Of a stretch of DNA of 64,000 nt, positions 34,001-50,310 are shown one piece after another. This DNA comes from Paraspadella gotoi (lineage: Eukaryota > Chaetognatha). The translations under genes and the position numbers were made by a program. The stretch is from positions 6,461,552-6,525,551 of the forward strand of contig CM119269.1 of NCBI GenBank assembly GCA_051294375.1, in the 5' to 3' direction. The notes under the pieces were generated by a model. The model saw nothing but the letters and a program-made list of their open reading frames with translations. It had not been told where the DNA came from and searched no databases. Numbering within the stretch: position 1 is the first letter of the stretch; each line of letters starts with the position of its first letter.

Positions 34001-36582
34001 TAAACATTCATGGCTAATTATCAATATATTTTTATTTTGGTTGGGTATACTTTTAATAAACTTTGGCATGAAAAAGTCTTGCAACTTTAAATACAGTAAC
34101 ATTTTATTAAGTTTTTTTAGTTTATTATTATTAATCAAGGTATTTGAAATTAAAATGTACTTCATAAGGGACATAATTCATTTAACTGATAAACTCTGCT
34201 ATGCAAATATGACAGCCGATAGTTCAACTAAGGCAATCAAAAATATTTATTCCAAAATTTTCACGCTGAAATTTATTTCTGACAATTTTATATTTCTGAC
34301 AATTATCTTGAGTTTTTTTTTCGTAAAAACGTTGTGTAACCTTTCTCATAAGTTGAGGGTGAATACGATCAAGACTAAATTGTATTTCGTTTTATTAGTT
34401 TCAGGTTTTTTTGTCTTATTGTACTTTTGGTTTGAAATATTCTTTCCTTTCGGCACCGTGTCTGAATCGCCTGTGGCAGGATTTCGCCAAGCCATGAGGA
34501 AAAACGCTTTGAAAAAGATATCGTACAAGCACAGCTATCAACTGCATTCTCCAGAATTTGTTGACATATCATGTTTCGGATCGATACTTAGCAGATGTTT
34601 TAGGTATCGGAAACATCAAACCAGTCTAACGAGACGAAACTTCTCTGAAAAAGTAAAAGAAACTACGAAATTAATAATTGGTCGTGACGTTGACAACGTA
34701 GTCTTTTTGCATCTAGTCTTTGTCATCGTTCCGTTAATATTCATATATATGAATTGATTTCAAGAGTTTTTGAATTTTTGACAAAAATGGTGAAACTACC
34801 CAGATATCCAACCAAACAGTGACTTCTTAAATGTTCATATGTCATTAATTTTTTTTTTTTTATTTTGGGCTTGATTTGTTGAGAAATCATGGCAATTTAT
34901 ATTTCTGGTTTTCTTAAAGAAAATGCCCCAAATTCTGAAGTTTATACTGCAATGAAAACTATCCCCTTTTTTGACTAACCTGTTGGCCTACATGTTGACC
35001 CCAAACTGGGTTAATTTTACTTTCGCCAATCGGGGTTAGGGGGGTTTAGGGTTAAAGGTCGTTTAGGGTTAGGGTAGTTAGGGTTAAGAGGGTTTAGGAT
35101 TAGGGTAATTAGGTAATAATTTGAATTAATTTTTTTTTAAAATATAAGTATTTTAAATTGGTTTTCAAAAGAGGCCAAAACTCCGTTGGGCGAAAGTAAA
35201 ATTTTGCCCAAAAACCTACCCGGCAGTCAGAAAAAAACATATTTCTGTAGGAAATAGTCCATGGTGAAACTTTTTACAATTTTTATATAGTCGGGAGCTG
35301 CATAGCAGAAACAAAAAAAATCACCAACTATAAAACTGTCACTATCTCTGCACATTATTTTTTTGGACCGAACTCTTAATGTACATGCATCTGTGAACAG
35401 TGAACAGTGATATCTGAGTAATTTGTCTTTTTTTTGTCCTAGAATTTAGGCGGCATGTTTTATAGAATGTTGGTATGCAGGTAAATAAGTATATTTTGTA
35501 CCACTTTATCTTTAAACCCTGAACTAAATTTTACAAAATAAATGTTTTGTGATAAAAGTAGATTCGTCTTCTTTTTAGTGTTTGAAGTCTCATTGCTGAT
35601 AATTTTAGTCATTAGGATGATAAAATAAAGAAATTGGAGAGACATTAATATTTGTAATGAATTAGTGACAGAACCGTTCAACATGAGCAGTCCCTGAGCT
35701 TCGGATCAGGCGGTAACAGGGGTTACTGGCGGGTTAAGCACCTCGGACCTTTGGGTTGGGAGGCGAATAGATTTGCCTACTGCACCAAAGGCCGGTGATA
35801 AAAGGCTGCTTGATTTTAGTCCACCATAAAATAAAGATTATAAATATATATTATATTGTGGCGGTATATTCACACCGCCTCACGTCCACCATCGTTCAGC
35901 CAATACCATATTCCACATTCCACAGTCCTGAAGACTTTCTTCTGCATTGACAAAGCGAGACCGTCCTCGGGTATAATATAACTTTTCATACAATTGAAAC
36001 ATTCTTTGAAATATTTTCCACTTCATTGATAGGGAAGCCAGGTACTCTGGGAGTGAATAAACGAGACTGTGAGAGAGTCTTGATTGAAAGCTTGCAGGGA
36101 CCTGCTATGTCATTATCTTGTAAGAGTGATTGAGGCCTTAAACCACCAAAGCCTGTCCAAAGTCAGGGGCAAGATAGCTTATTTATTAAATGAATGGATA
36201 ATTTTTATATTGGTTGTACCAATTTCTTAACAATATAAAGATTATTATATTATATATTATATGATAAATACGTACATGAAGAGGTTAATCAAAATTAATT
36301 AAAACTGTCCCACAGGCACTCAATCTCTTGATCAACGCCCACAGTCCACCCGGCGCCCTCGGTGTAGTCAACGGCGTCACCACGTCGCTCTGCATGCTCC
36401 TCGGCGCCTCAGGGCCTCTCGTCATCGGCGCCATTGTCGGCGCCAACGACGCTGTCAATTTGGGCGCCACGCCTACATTCTGGAACTACGGGCTCGTGTT
36501 CATGGTTTTGGGTGCGGGGTACAGCGTCATCGTCGCGGGGCTGCTGCTGTTGCTGCGGAAAAGTAGAAGAGTTATCTCGTGA
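21750..36582 (+). CDS. Major facilitator superfamily transporter (five exons)
   Basis: Coding exons: 21750-21913, 22476-22787, 23210-23536, 24723-25105 and 36316-36582, about 485 residues. Junctions 2-3, 3-4 and 4-5 agree in phase, as does 1-2. Exon 2 carries the MFS loop 2-3 signature GHLSDRFGRR followed by helices with GPMVTGWLAG. Exon 3 holds helix 6 and an acidic central loop. Exon 4 has helices 7-10 and exon 5 helices 11-12, starting ALNLLINAHSPPGALG, which fits the helix-11 region of this subfamily. Layout and size resemble ZIFL-type (zinc-induced facilitator-like) transporters, a family-level inference. The substrate is unknown; the protein should sit in a membrane. The last intron (11.2 kb) hosts a complete XK-like gene. 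The start is uncertain because of an apparent one-base frame break in exon 1. Confidence 0.85.
22366..22424. repeat. Imperfect (GA)n in MFS intron 1
   Basis: GAGAGACAGAGAGAAAGAGATA-type repeat shortly before the exon 2 acceptor. Confidence 0.85.
22476..22787 (+). CDS. MFS exon 2 (helices 2-5)
   Basis: The acceptor CCAAAAAG|GC restores codon AGC across the junction. It contains the GHLSDRFGRR signature and an amphipathic stretch RAAAGVADSRGVLRAAVAD. The donor is GGCGG|GTGAGT. Very GC-rich third positions. Confidence 0.9.
23210..23536 (+). CDS. MFS exon 3 (helix 6 and acidic central loop)
   Basis: The acceptor TTCTCTTCAG|CC and donor TCGG|GTGAAT match the phases of exons 2 and 4. Residues FLLVGLPHLLVCLLAFLLVF form helix 6. 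The following roughly 65 residues are Asp/Lys/Glu-rich, with a seven-Asp run encoded by a (GAC)n microsatellite. The insertion sits where MFS proteins have their variable cytoplasmic central loop. Confidence 0.85.
23600..24015 (+). repeat. Dispersed element A, copy 3 plus truncated second unit
   Basis: A complete unit (about 23600-23935) is followed head-to-tail by a second unit that breaks off after GGTGGTTTAAG at 24015. The complete unit is nearly identical to copy 1 at 12397-12763 and keeps its minus-strand 66-codon frame with a single residue change. It lies in MFS intron 3. Confidence 0.85.
24016..24585 (+). repeat. Dispersed element B (attached to element A)
   Basis: Its last part (about 24430-24585: GGTCTCGCTTTG, GTATTGGC, TGGTGGAC, TATACCGCCACA) recurs in reverse at 35866-35985, again joined to element A. 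A and B may be parts of one larger element. No transposase seen. Confidence 0.65.
24723..25105 (+). CDS. MFS exon 4 (helices 7-10)
   Basis: The acceptor CCCAACAG|AC and donor CTGCAG|GTTCGT are in phase with both neighbours. Hydrophobic stretches include LGLIIAVLANALYSF and AAIIVVAVVAPGVI, the latter followed by RRVGDAIAG. Confidence 0.9.
25400..25465. repeat. (CT)n microsatellite in MFS intron 4
   Basis: About 66 bp with one A interruption. Confidence 0.96.
26379..26716 (+). CDS. XK-like exon 1
   Basis: ATG at 26379 in ACGATGG context. Three hydrophobic segments. The donor ATCAG|GTATTT leaves two bases of a split Arg codon completed by exon 2. Residues 1-113. Confidence 0.8.
26379..34757 (+). 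CDS. XK-related-like multi-pass membrane protein, nested in the MFS intron
   Basis: Exons 26379-26716, 27074-27359 and 33021-34757 join with matching phases to give 786 codons plus stop. Exon 1 starts at an ATG and has helix residues with VDIGTDIQTA (Asp20, Asp24). Exon 2 has FEAFPQLIIQYY (about 134-145) and a Cys-rich loop NCSCWKQ. Exon 3 opens with DPFQLVSLVSSAIS and continues with about ten hydrophobic stretches. The spacing of an Asp-rich first helix, an E-x-x-PQL helix and a Q-x-x-S-x-x-S helix is that of the XK/XKR family (XK-related, Pfam PF09815), some of which scramble phospholipids at the plasma membrane. It is longer than vertebrate XKR proteins, and no caspase site was identified. 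Exons are AT-rich, unlike the host gene. It could also be a divergent relative of the family. Confidence 0.78.
26740..26965 (+). repeat. Repeat with GGATCTGCTT end, left inverted partner
   Basis: GACAGACAGAC and GATGGATGGAC runs are followed by TTTTTAGCTGGATCTGCTT and later AAATTATGATAAATTATGC. The same landmarks appear in reverse order and orientation at about 31640-31800. It lies in XK-like intron 1. Confidence 0.65.
27074..27359 (+). CDS. XK-like exon 2
   Basis: The acceptor CTTTTTCAG|A completes AGA and the donor TTTTCAG|GTTTCC is phase 0. It carries the EAFPQL motif and a cluster of three cysteines near its 3' end. Confidence 0.82.
27905..28140 (+). repeat. tRNA-derived SINE-like element, copy 1
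   Basis: The order is a short hairpin GGTGGACTAAAATCCACC, a tRNA-like part with GCCTCCCAACCCAAAGGTCC and a B-box-like GGTTCTAGCCC (27998-28008), and a tail unit through GAACGGTTCTGTCATTAACA. A second copy is in reverse at 32258-32515 and a deleted copy at 35655-35828. A pol III promoter ancestry is inferred from the B box; the A box is degenerate. Confidence 0.65.
29095..29345 (+). repeat. AT-rich dispersed repeat, copy 2
   Basis: TAGGCTATATTTATATGAAAA through TTCCTCATAAAAAGTTGTTAG to CATTAAGTGGGTTAAAA. Direct relative of 13255-13535 and inverse relative of 31790-31990. Confidence 0.65.
29380..29430. repeat. (TTAA/ATTA)n low-complexity repeat
   Basis: TAATTAATTAATTAATCGATTAATTAATT, self-complementary throughout. 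Confidence 0.9.
29572..29626. repeat. (CT)n microsatellite
   Basis: About 55 bp with a CACTCA interruption, followed by TGCAATTGCGACGATC, which recurs after the CT tract at 30191. Confidence 0.9.
30148..30191. repeat. (CT)n microsatellite
   Basis: Short CT tract inside the array. Confidence 0.9.
30690..30978. repeat. CATAATTTGGTCAACTGA minisatellite
   Basis: Sixteen units of exactly or nearly 18 bp, ending in a (CAAT)n run. The unit length keeps all frames open, producing a minus-strand VDQIMS peptide repeat that is not a gene. Confidence 0.95.
31640..31800 (-). repeat. Repeat with AAGCAGATCC end, right inverted partner
   Basis: GCATAATTTATCATAATT, then GACCGACGGACC, then GCTGATAAGCAGATCCGAC. 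Reverse-complement relative of 26740-26965. Confidence 0.6.
31790..31990 (-). repeat. AT-rich dispersed repeat, copy 3
   Basis: TTTTTGACCCACTTAATGAA, ACTTTTTATGAGGAATTCAA, AAATATGGCCTACTGC: the reverse complement order of copy 2. Confidence 0.65.
32258..32515 (-). repeat. tRNA-derived SINE-like element, copy 2
   Basis: Reverse orientation of 27905-28140 with about ten differences visible, including GGGCTAGAACCCCGGACC (B-box complement) and the terminal GGTGGATTTTGGTCCACC hairpin. It sits between XK-like exon 3 and the repeat array. Confidence 0.7.
33021..34757 (+). CDS. XK-like exon 3
   Basis: The acceptor ATAATTCCCTCAG|GAT is the only nearby AG that keeps phase 0 and leads into the long frame. 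The extra N-terminal residues it adds (DPFQLVSLVSSAIS) are the XK-like helix, which supports the choice. It ends at TGA at 34755-34757. Multiple transmembrane segments alternate with a basic loop near RKHQTSLTRRN. Confidence 0.8.
   Translation, partial: DPFQLVSLVSSAISVGSSASSNRDLLLLTSSNSHENFFTHIRKLLDLVQCLAGLGASAYFIMVYSFRFSEGFILLLPIIIFRAFQTYEIKETFKIFKNVLKINSAKAKISANIRFSILSLMQSAFTSLLLLSFFFLIEIQKTLPSYYFEAGVPKNTWGLSGIKPNQVKLLLFSVHGFKKAWLCTKISSTSKGSIWERIELEKYRNVSDAGCRDPKSMGLRIGRSYNLNLGNYELFRPKYSTLLLMILSDQILSFSNIIYSAFLTNSFFSLLPQIISMSFIMLLVSLCLSLSCVHKNIVIKELEGKYAYRPFSSSLIPPSTKLQIMLFKHSWLIINIFLFWLGILLINFGMKKSCNFKYSNILLSFFSLLLLIKVFEIKMYFIRDIIHLTDKLCYANMTADSSTKAIKNIYSKIFTLKFISDNFIFLTIILSFFFVKTLCNLSHKLRVNTIKTKLYFVLLVSGFFVLLYFWFEIFFPFGTVSESPVAGFRQAMRKNALKKISYKHSYQLHSPEFVDISCFGSILSRCFRYRKHQTSLTRRNFSEKVKETTKLIIGRDVDNVVFLHLVFVIVPLIFIYMN
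35025..35118. repeat. Interstitial telomere-like TTAGGG repeats
   Basis: Imperfect GGGTTAGGG/GGGTTTAGG units spread over about 90 bp, located between the XK-like stop and MFS exon 5. Confidence 0.7.
35655..35830 (-). repeat. SINE-like element, internally deleted copy 3
   Basis: It keeps GACAGAACCGTTCAACATGAG at one end and TTTTAGTCCACCATAAAA at the other, but lacks the B-box segment. Confidence 0.65.
35866..36228 (-). repeat. Inverted element B end plus element A, copy 4
   Basis: TGTGGCGGTATATTCACACC to about 35985 corresponds to the end of element B. It is followed by element A in reverse, ending TATTGGTTGTACCAATTTC. A stop (TGA for GGA) breaks the frame conserved in copies 1 and 3. Together with 23600-24585 it forms inverted repeats about 11 kb apart around MFS exon 4 and the XK-like gene. 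Confidence 0.8.
36316..36582 (+). CDS. MFS exon 5 (helices 11-12 and stop)
   Basis: The acceptor TGTCCCACAG|GCA is in phase 0 with exon 4 despite the 11.2 kb gap. It reads ALGVVNGVTTSLCMLLGASG, then a final helix with GYSVIVAGLLLLL, a basic tail RKSRR and TGA. Confidence 0.9.
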   Translation, partial: ALNLLINAHSPPGALGVVNGVTTSLCMLLGASGPLVIGAIVGANDAVNLGATPTFWNYGLVFMVLGAGYSVIVAGLLLLLRKSRRVIS

Positions 36583-39500
36583 AATTTAATTCAGATCGTT
36601 TATTTTTTTATTGTTTGTTTATTTATTGACCAGTGTATTGGAAAAAAAATATCAAATCTCTTGCAGTTACTGCAAAAGTAAATTTTTTTGTTAATGATAC
36701 GTTTCAATGATGACAGCGCCTGTGTAAATGAAACGGTAAATGTAAAAGATGTTAGGCTCGACTCTTTCTCTCGGTTCAGAATAAGGGCTTTTTTGATAAG
36801 TAGTATCTATGTTCTCTTTCTCCCGCCTCAATCTCCGAGAATTTCGCGAGGCGCGTTATAGTTTTCTATTGAACTCTCACCAAAATTGTTCGCCCGGAGA
36901 AACTTCGTTCTCACGAGTCTCCCAGGGATTGTTCAAATAAGTCAATAAACGTTTCAAATATTTGATATCTACTTTTACTTTGTCTCGTGCGACTCAAGTT
37001 AGTACATTTCGTTACGGGCGAATCAACGACGTTGGTCTCCGCGGGCGCGAAGTCTCAAATAACTTCACAGTAACGGTAAACAAGATGTCTAGGGCATGTA
37101 CGAAGGTCTCCCCTGATGGTTCCAAGTAGTTTCCCGAATTGTTTTTTTTCTGTTAATTAAATCGATCTAAGGTTCATACGTGTACAGAAAATGAACTCTA
37201 GCGACTTCAACTCTCATCCGCTAAATCCGCTAAGATTCATGATGCTCGATTCGCCACCGTGGTGGTCTTAAAAATTTTTATAATTAATGTTGTCGCGAAT
37301 CTCATTTTTTAAAAAATCTCTCGATGAATGTTCATTGTTCGACCAAAAGTCTATGAATCTAACACTTCTCTAGTCTACTACATTCTTTAACTCCGCCTAA
37401 TATATTTTCATTGCCCTTTAGTTTAAATGTGGTAAATCTGTTTATAACCAATGACAATAATTTTTCTCTCTGATCAATTAAATTATGATTGGTGGCTGTA
37501 ACCATTATCGTATGTAATATATCTAAGCGGTAAGCATCTTCCCCGAAGTCAAAACTATTTTTAGAATGCTAGGGTTTTTAATGATTACAGATCAACTGCA
37601 AATGAAATGTTTTTTTTTTTCCCCGATGACATCGCCTCGTGACGAAATGAACTCGAGTGCTTCAACTCTCATCTGATGAATCTTTGTCGATTAAGATTGG
37701 AGACTGGAGAGTGAATCTTCGTCGGTGTCGTCGTCTTCGTCGTCGTCGTCGTCGTCGTCGCGACTCCCACGCCTCTTACCAAGATTTATGGTGCAACGAG
37801 GCTCTCGTCGTCCTCGTTAACGTCGTCGTCGTCGTCGCGGTTCTTGTCAACTTCGAGGCAAAAAAAAAAAGTGAAGGAAGATGTTGTTTTTTTTTTTCTG
37901 ACGTGAAGACGGTGAGAGAGAAAAAGGAGAGAGGGTTCAGGGAAAAAAGTGAAGGAAGGAACGTCACGAGAAAAAAGAGAATTATCTTAAAAGGCAAAAT
38001 TGATTAAAAAGTATTTTAAAAAGTCGAATGCCGATAGGAATGACAAGTTAAAATGTTTTAAATTTGTCATCGACTAAATTCAGATTGTGTGACACACATT
38101 TTCTTTTGAAGGAAATGAACAAAAAAAAAAGGACTAGAAAAAGAAAGGAAAGAAATAGAGGAATCGTACCTAAAATAATAAAAGGAAAGAAACAACATCT
38201 GCTGCAGTCAGCATTTCGTTCTCTTCTTCCTCCTTTTCCTCCTCCTCCTCCTCCTCTTCCTCGGTCGTGTTTTCCTCAATTTTTTTCAGAGATGAAATTA
38301 TTTTTTCGATGATTTTTTTCGCAAAGAGGAAAGTGACGTTTTTTCGATCCGTGAGATCGTTTTCGCTTCAGGGATAAATAGAAGAAAGGAGGGATAAAGT
38401 CGACGCGGGAGAAATAAAGGTTATAGTCATCGATTGTCCTTTGATGGAAACCATAATTAATGACAGAAAGGCAAAGCTGATTTTTTCCAGCGTTTAGTAT
38501 CTATTTTTAAAAAGAACTAAACATTTAATTCACACTTGATAGTATTCGTCATCCAACCGATTTTTATAATTTAAAAGGTTCTGTGGAAGCCAAATAGAGA
38601 TATCAATTCAGTTATCATTTTAAACTTACAAAAATTAGATGACAAAAGTTTTTTTTTGAAAGTGTTTATGTTATCGGAAAATTGCTTTCTTGATCCTCAA
38701 TAACGAAGTTTTTTTTTCTTTTAGAGTAAAACGAAATAGTTTTCGATTCAATTCTCATCGAAAACTAAAAATGATGGAAACTGAAAGACGAAAAAAAAAA
38801 TATGGAAATTCGAGCGTCGAATCGCGTCTGAGGCGCGAGATGGGCGTGGCCGGCGTGGCGGGCGTGACGGGCGAGGAAGGCGTGACACTTTTATGAAGTA
38901 AATGATGACGAAGAAGTTTGGGCGTCGAAGGAAGAGATCAACGAATGAGACATTGATGCATATTACATATACATTGCTTCTTGGCTAAGGAGATTACTGA
39001 TAAAAAATGTAGAGAATGGATAATTCTACTGTCCTTACAACTATTAGTAATCAACCGAGATATATATATATATATACGAAAATTCAGAACTAACACGATT
39101 GATTAAGTTATCAAGAGGAAACGGTATTTAGATTTAACATTTAGATTTAGCCGCTGAACAGGTCCACTCCTCCCCCCACCCGCTCCCCCACGGTGAAGAG
39201 GTTCACTTCTCTCTCCTCGTGAAACTGAAAGGATCCTTCGCTTCTCAGAATCTCCTACGCAACAACCATTTCGCCTCAGACATCGTTAGAACAAATTTGA
39301 TGCATATAGAATGATGATGGTTGTTTGCGCCCCCTACCCTCCCTTTTTGCTTTTTTTTTTTGAATGGCTTGGCCGCTATAAGCGACTCAATTGAGAGATA
39401 TTTTAGTTAGATTTTGAAAGAGTAAACTCTTTTTTAATGTTTTGACAGACTTTTTCTTGTGACTTGCTGTTGAAGCTGAAATATTTTTTTTTAAATTATC

Positions 39501-40199
39501 GGCCGACAGATTCACGTTATCTTTTTTTCCATATAGTTGATTTATCTAACAACCTTCCTATAAAATTTGAGCGTTATTAGTATTTTTTCCTCGACGGCGA
39601 ATTTTTTATTCTTTTTTTTGAGGTCTTTATGCCCGGATTATATTCAGGACGAGCGAAAGCCTTGAATGAAGAGATAAGCTTATAAACGACGGGAAGAAAG
39701 AAACGGTTTTTTTAAAAACACTTTATTAATAATAATAATAACAACGGTAGCATCGAGACAAGTTTAGATAAACATATCGATTTGATGTTATTTTTTTTCA
39801 TAATTTTTTTTTCGTACGACGTACAGTAGTATCACATTATTTTTAAAAATAGGAAAAATATCTTTTAGGCCAGTGGTCGCCAAATAACTAGTGCCATATT
39901 TGGCATTAGCCTTCTATCGAAAAGCATAGCAATAGCCGTTCATTGCCAGAGATATCATGCTTGACATGAGGTTACGTGAGGTGAGGTTAGGGTTATGACG
40001 CTTCGTGGTAAGTTAGAATTTTCCACTTTCACTCAATGCAAAATTGCGACATTCGGGTCAACCGCTATGATAAATATTAAATTGTGAATGATATTTTATA
40101 TATATATTGCAGGTAAAACATTAAATGAGAAGCTGATTTTGGACTATCGTTCCGACCACCGTAAGCACAAACAGTAAGGAATCAACTCCCAGCTCGTTT
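36583..40199. other. Gene-free stretch after the MFS gene
   Basis: It holds a CGT-repeat block (about 37725-37855), a TCC-rich block near 38225-38260, a short (TA)n at 39060-39077 and AT-rich spacer. TGTTAGGC...TTAGTACA at about 36750-37008 has LTR-like ends and an AATAAA-like signal but no duplicate or target-site repeat. No exon was supported. Confidence 0.5.
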
Positions 40200-40206
40200 C
40201 AATCAT

Positions 40207-40380
40207 CTACTCATTCTTAGGGGTGGTCGGTGGAGGGCAGAAGTTTGGGATAGGGGGGCGTTTTTTGGGAGGAGGGCGAGCGGCGAGGGATGACGATCTG
40301 AAGATGATCGTCGAGGATGACGCGACGAACTTGGAACCAGATTTGGTCCTGGCCACAGTTTCGAACCTGGAAAGAGTCTC
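40207..40380 (-). CDS. Candidate isolated exon (uncertain)
   Basis: On the minus strand a good acceptor GACTCTTTCCAG is followed by two overlapping open frames, one reading GQDQIWFQVRRVILDDHL and ending in TAA. It lies about 1.8 kb downstream of the anoctamin stop on the same strand. It could be a missed 3' exon of that gene or belong to another. No domain recognised and no donor partner found. Confidence 0.2.
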   Translation of the reverse strand, partial: ETLSRFETVARTKSGSKFVASSSTIIFRSSSLAARPPPKKRPPIPNFCPPPTTPKNE

Positions 40381-40699
40381 GTTCGGCGTCAATTAAGTTG
40401 GGAGGAGTTTTTAACGGAAGGAATATAAAAAGCGTTGTCTTGTGAAATAGCTTACAAGTTTAACTGTTTATAAAATATACATTTCATTCAGCCTCTAAAT
40501 TTTGTTATTTCAAACTTAACGTCTTTTCTTTCATATCATCTGTTTTTTACATTTAATCTTAATTATCAAAAATCAAAATTTTTTAAAAAAAAAGACAGTT
40601 TTTTCGAACTAAAGTTTTGATTCAAGTTGCAGTTGACCAGAATGTGATTGTACGCAAATCAAAATTTTGTTTGGTTGTACGCAAATCAAAATTTTTTTA

Positions 40700-41070
40700 T
40701 TGATAAAATTCTGAAACAGCAGAACAACAGTGCGAACCAAATACTGCATGAAAAAGTGGTAATGCCACCGGGTTTCCCTTTAGTTAAAAGTGCACGCATA
40801 GAAAAACACAGCTCGAAAAATTTTTTGGATATCTCTGACAAAATAGTTCAAAGTATTAATGAAAATAATTCTGTTTTAAATATTTTATTTCAACGAAAAG
40901 AAATATCTATTCTACTAATATAGTACAATTTTGTGATCATTAAAAGATAAAAGTGGCAGGTTAAGAATTAAATTAGCACACTTAAAAGAAAGGTCAAAAT
41001 CTGAAGATTGCCAATCAGATTATAAGCCAGAAACGGATAGAGAAGAGGAATGCATGATGCTTCAATAATA
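40700..41070 (+). pseudogene. Coding-like fragment, possibly a gene remnant
   Basis: Two open segments with ordinary amino-acid composition follow each other in different frames. One (about 40720-40922) contains HEKVVMPPGFPLVKSAR and the other (about 40940-41067) LKERSKSEDCQSDYKPETD before TAA. A stop and a frame change separate them. No family recognised. A decayed transposon ORF or retrocopy is possible. Confidence 0.3.
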
Positions 41071-41076
41071 AACTGT

Positions 41077-41192
41077 TCACCTAAGGTGAATAAATAAATA
41101 GTTGGATAAAGGAGATATGAAAAAGCTAAGCTTCTTGCTTTTTTTAACTTTTTAATTGAAGAATATTATTTTGTTTCACCTTAGGTGAGACC
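41077..41192. repeat. Pair of TTCACCTAAGGTGAA palindromes
   Basis: TTCACCTAAGGTGAA (about 41077-41091) and TCACCTTAGGTGA (about 41177-41189) are perfect or near-perfect palindromes of related sequence about 100 bp apart, just after the coding-like fragment. Confidence 0.7.
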
Positions 41193-42159
41193 TTTGCACA
41201 TAGCACAGTGGTTAAAAAGTCATGCCCAGCTAAATCTAAAAGCTAAGATTTGACATCTTGATTATACCTATCATTTATCCGTTTTTTGACCCTGGAAAAT
41301 AAAAGAAAAATCAATATAAATTAAAATAAAAGATCTGCTTTAGTTATGGTTTTCTCAATACATATTATGCGATGTAATAAATACTGTTGAGCAAAAACGA
41401 TAACACTTTGAAAGACACACTGGAAAGGAGAATAAAGTTTGTTAATTAATTGGGACTATATTAAAGCTAGTCAGTAAATAATCACAAGTAAACACTATTT
41501 ACTAAGATAAATTTGACATTATATATATAAAACGAGAATAAATAGAAATAGGGAGGCACTTTTAAAATGACAAGAATGGACGACATACAACTTTTTTATT
41601 TTTATTTGTTTTTTTTCATAGCAGTATGAATGTAATAAAGAGATTCTTTTGGAGGACAGAAAAAGGATTTTAAATATGCTGCAAACTCTTTAAGCTATAA
41701 AACGCCAATGGAACAAACGAAAAAAATAATAAATATGCTGCCTTATAAATATAGAACGTCGAAAAATATAAGCTTCGGATATTGGCGTACTATTAGCGTC
41801 AATTAGACCAGGAGGCCCGGGACAATTAGCCGAGGAGACAACGCAGTCAAAATTTGTCGAAATTCAGAAATTAAATTCACACCAGACGTTTTGAGCTACG
41901 TACATACATTTGAAAAGCGTGATTTAATGCTACGGGTAGACAGACGACAGACGGACATTGTGTAAGAGATGATTATTTAATATGATCTTAAATGAGATTG
42001 AATCTCACAATCTCATTTACATATTGCAGTATTAAATCTATATGTGTCTAATTTCATTTTGGATTTTGATATTAGTTCTGTTTCATAGTTTTCTAGCAGC
42101 TAAATATAGTCTTTAGGACATTGCTCCTCTCCAGACTGCGTCATCTTCCCTTTTTCTCT
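41193..42159. other. AT-rich spacer downstream of the anoctamin gene
   Basis: This includes the probable 3' UTR of the anoctamin. No other feature was recognised. Confidence 0.5.
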
Positions 42160-50122
<7,963 letters not shown>

Positions 50123-50127
50123 CTGAG

Positions 50128-50310
50128 TGAGGATCAGGTTGGGGGATAAGGCACGATTTTGGGTCAGGATGGGATTCAAGGTAAGGTTCTTAAAAGAGTG
50201 AGGATCAGTTTTGGGATAAGGAACGATATTGGATCAGAATGGGAATTTAGTAGTGGGTCCGAAATGAGTGAGGATCAGTTTTGAGGTAAGGAACGATTTT
50301 GGGTAAAATA
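50128..50310. repeat. About 50-bp minisatellite next to exon A1
   Basis: Three to four units with GAGTGAGGATCAGTTTTGGG and ATAAGGAACGATTTTGGGTC. Confidence 0.7.

Noticed and set aside
36750-37010. Solo LTR starting TGTTAGGC and ending TTAGTACA
   Set aside because: Only one copy seen, no matching target-site duplication and no primer site; evidence is too thin to call.
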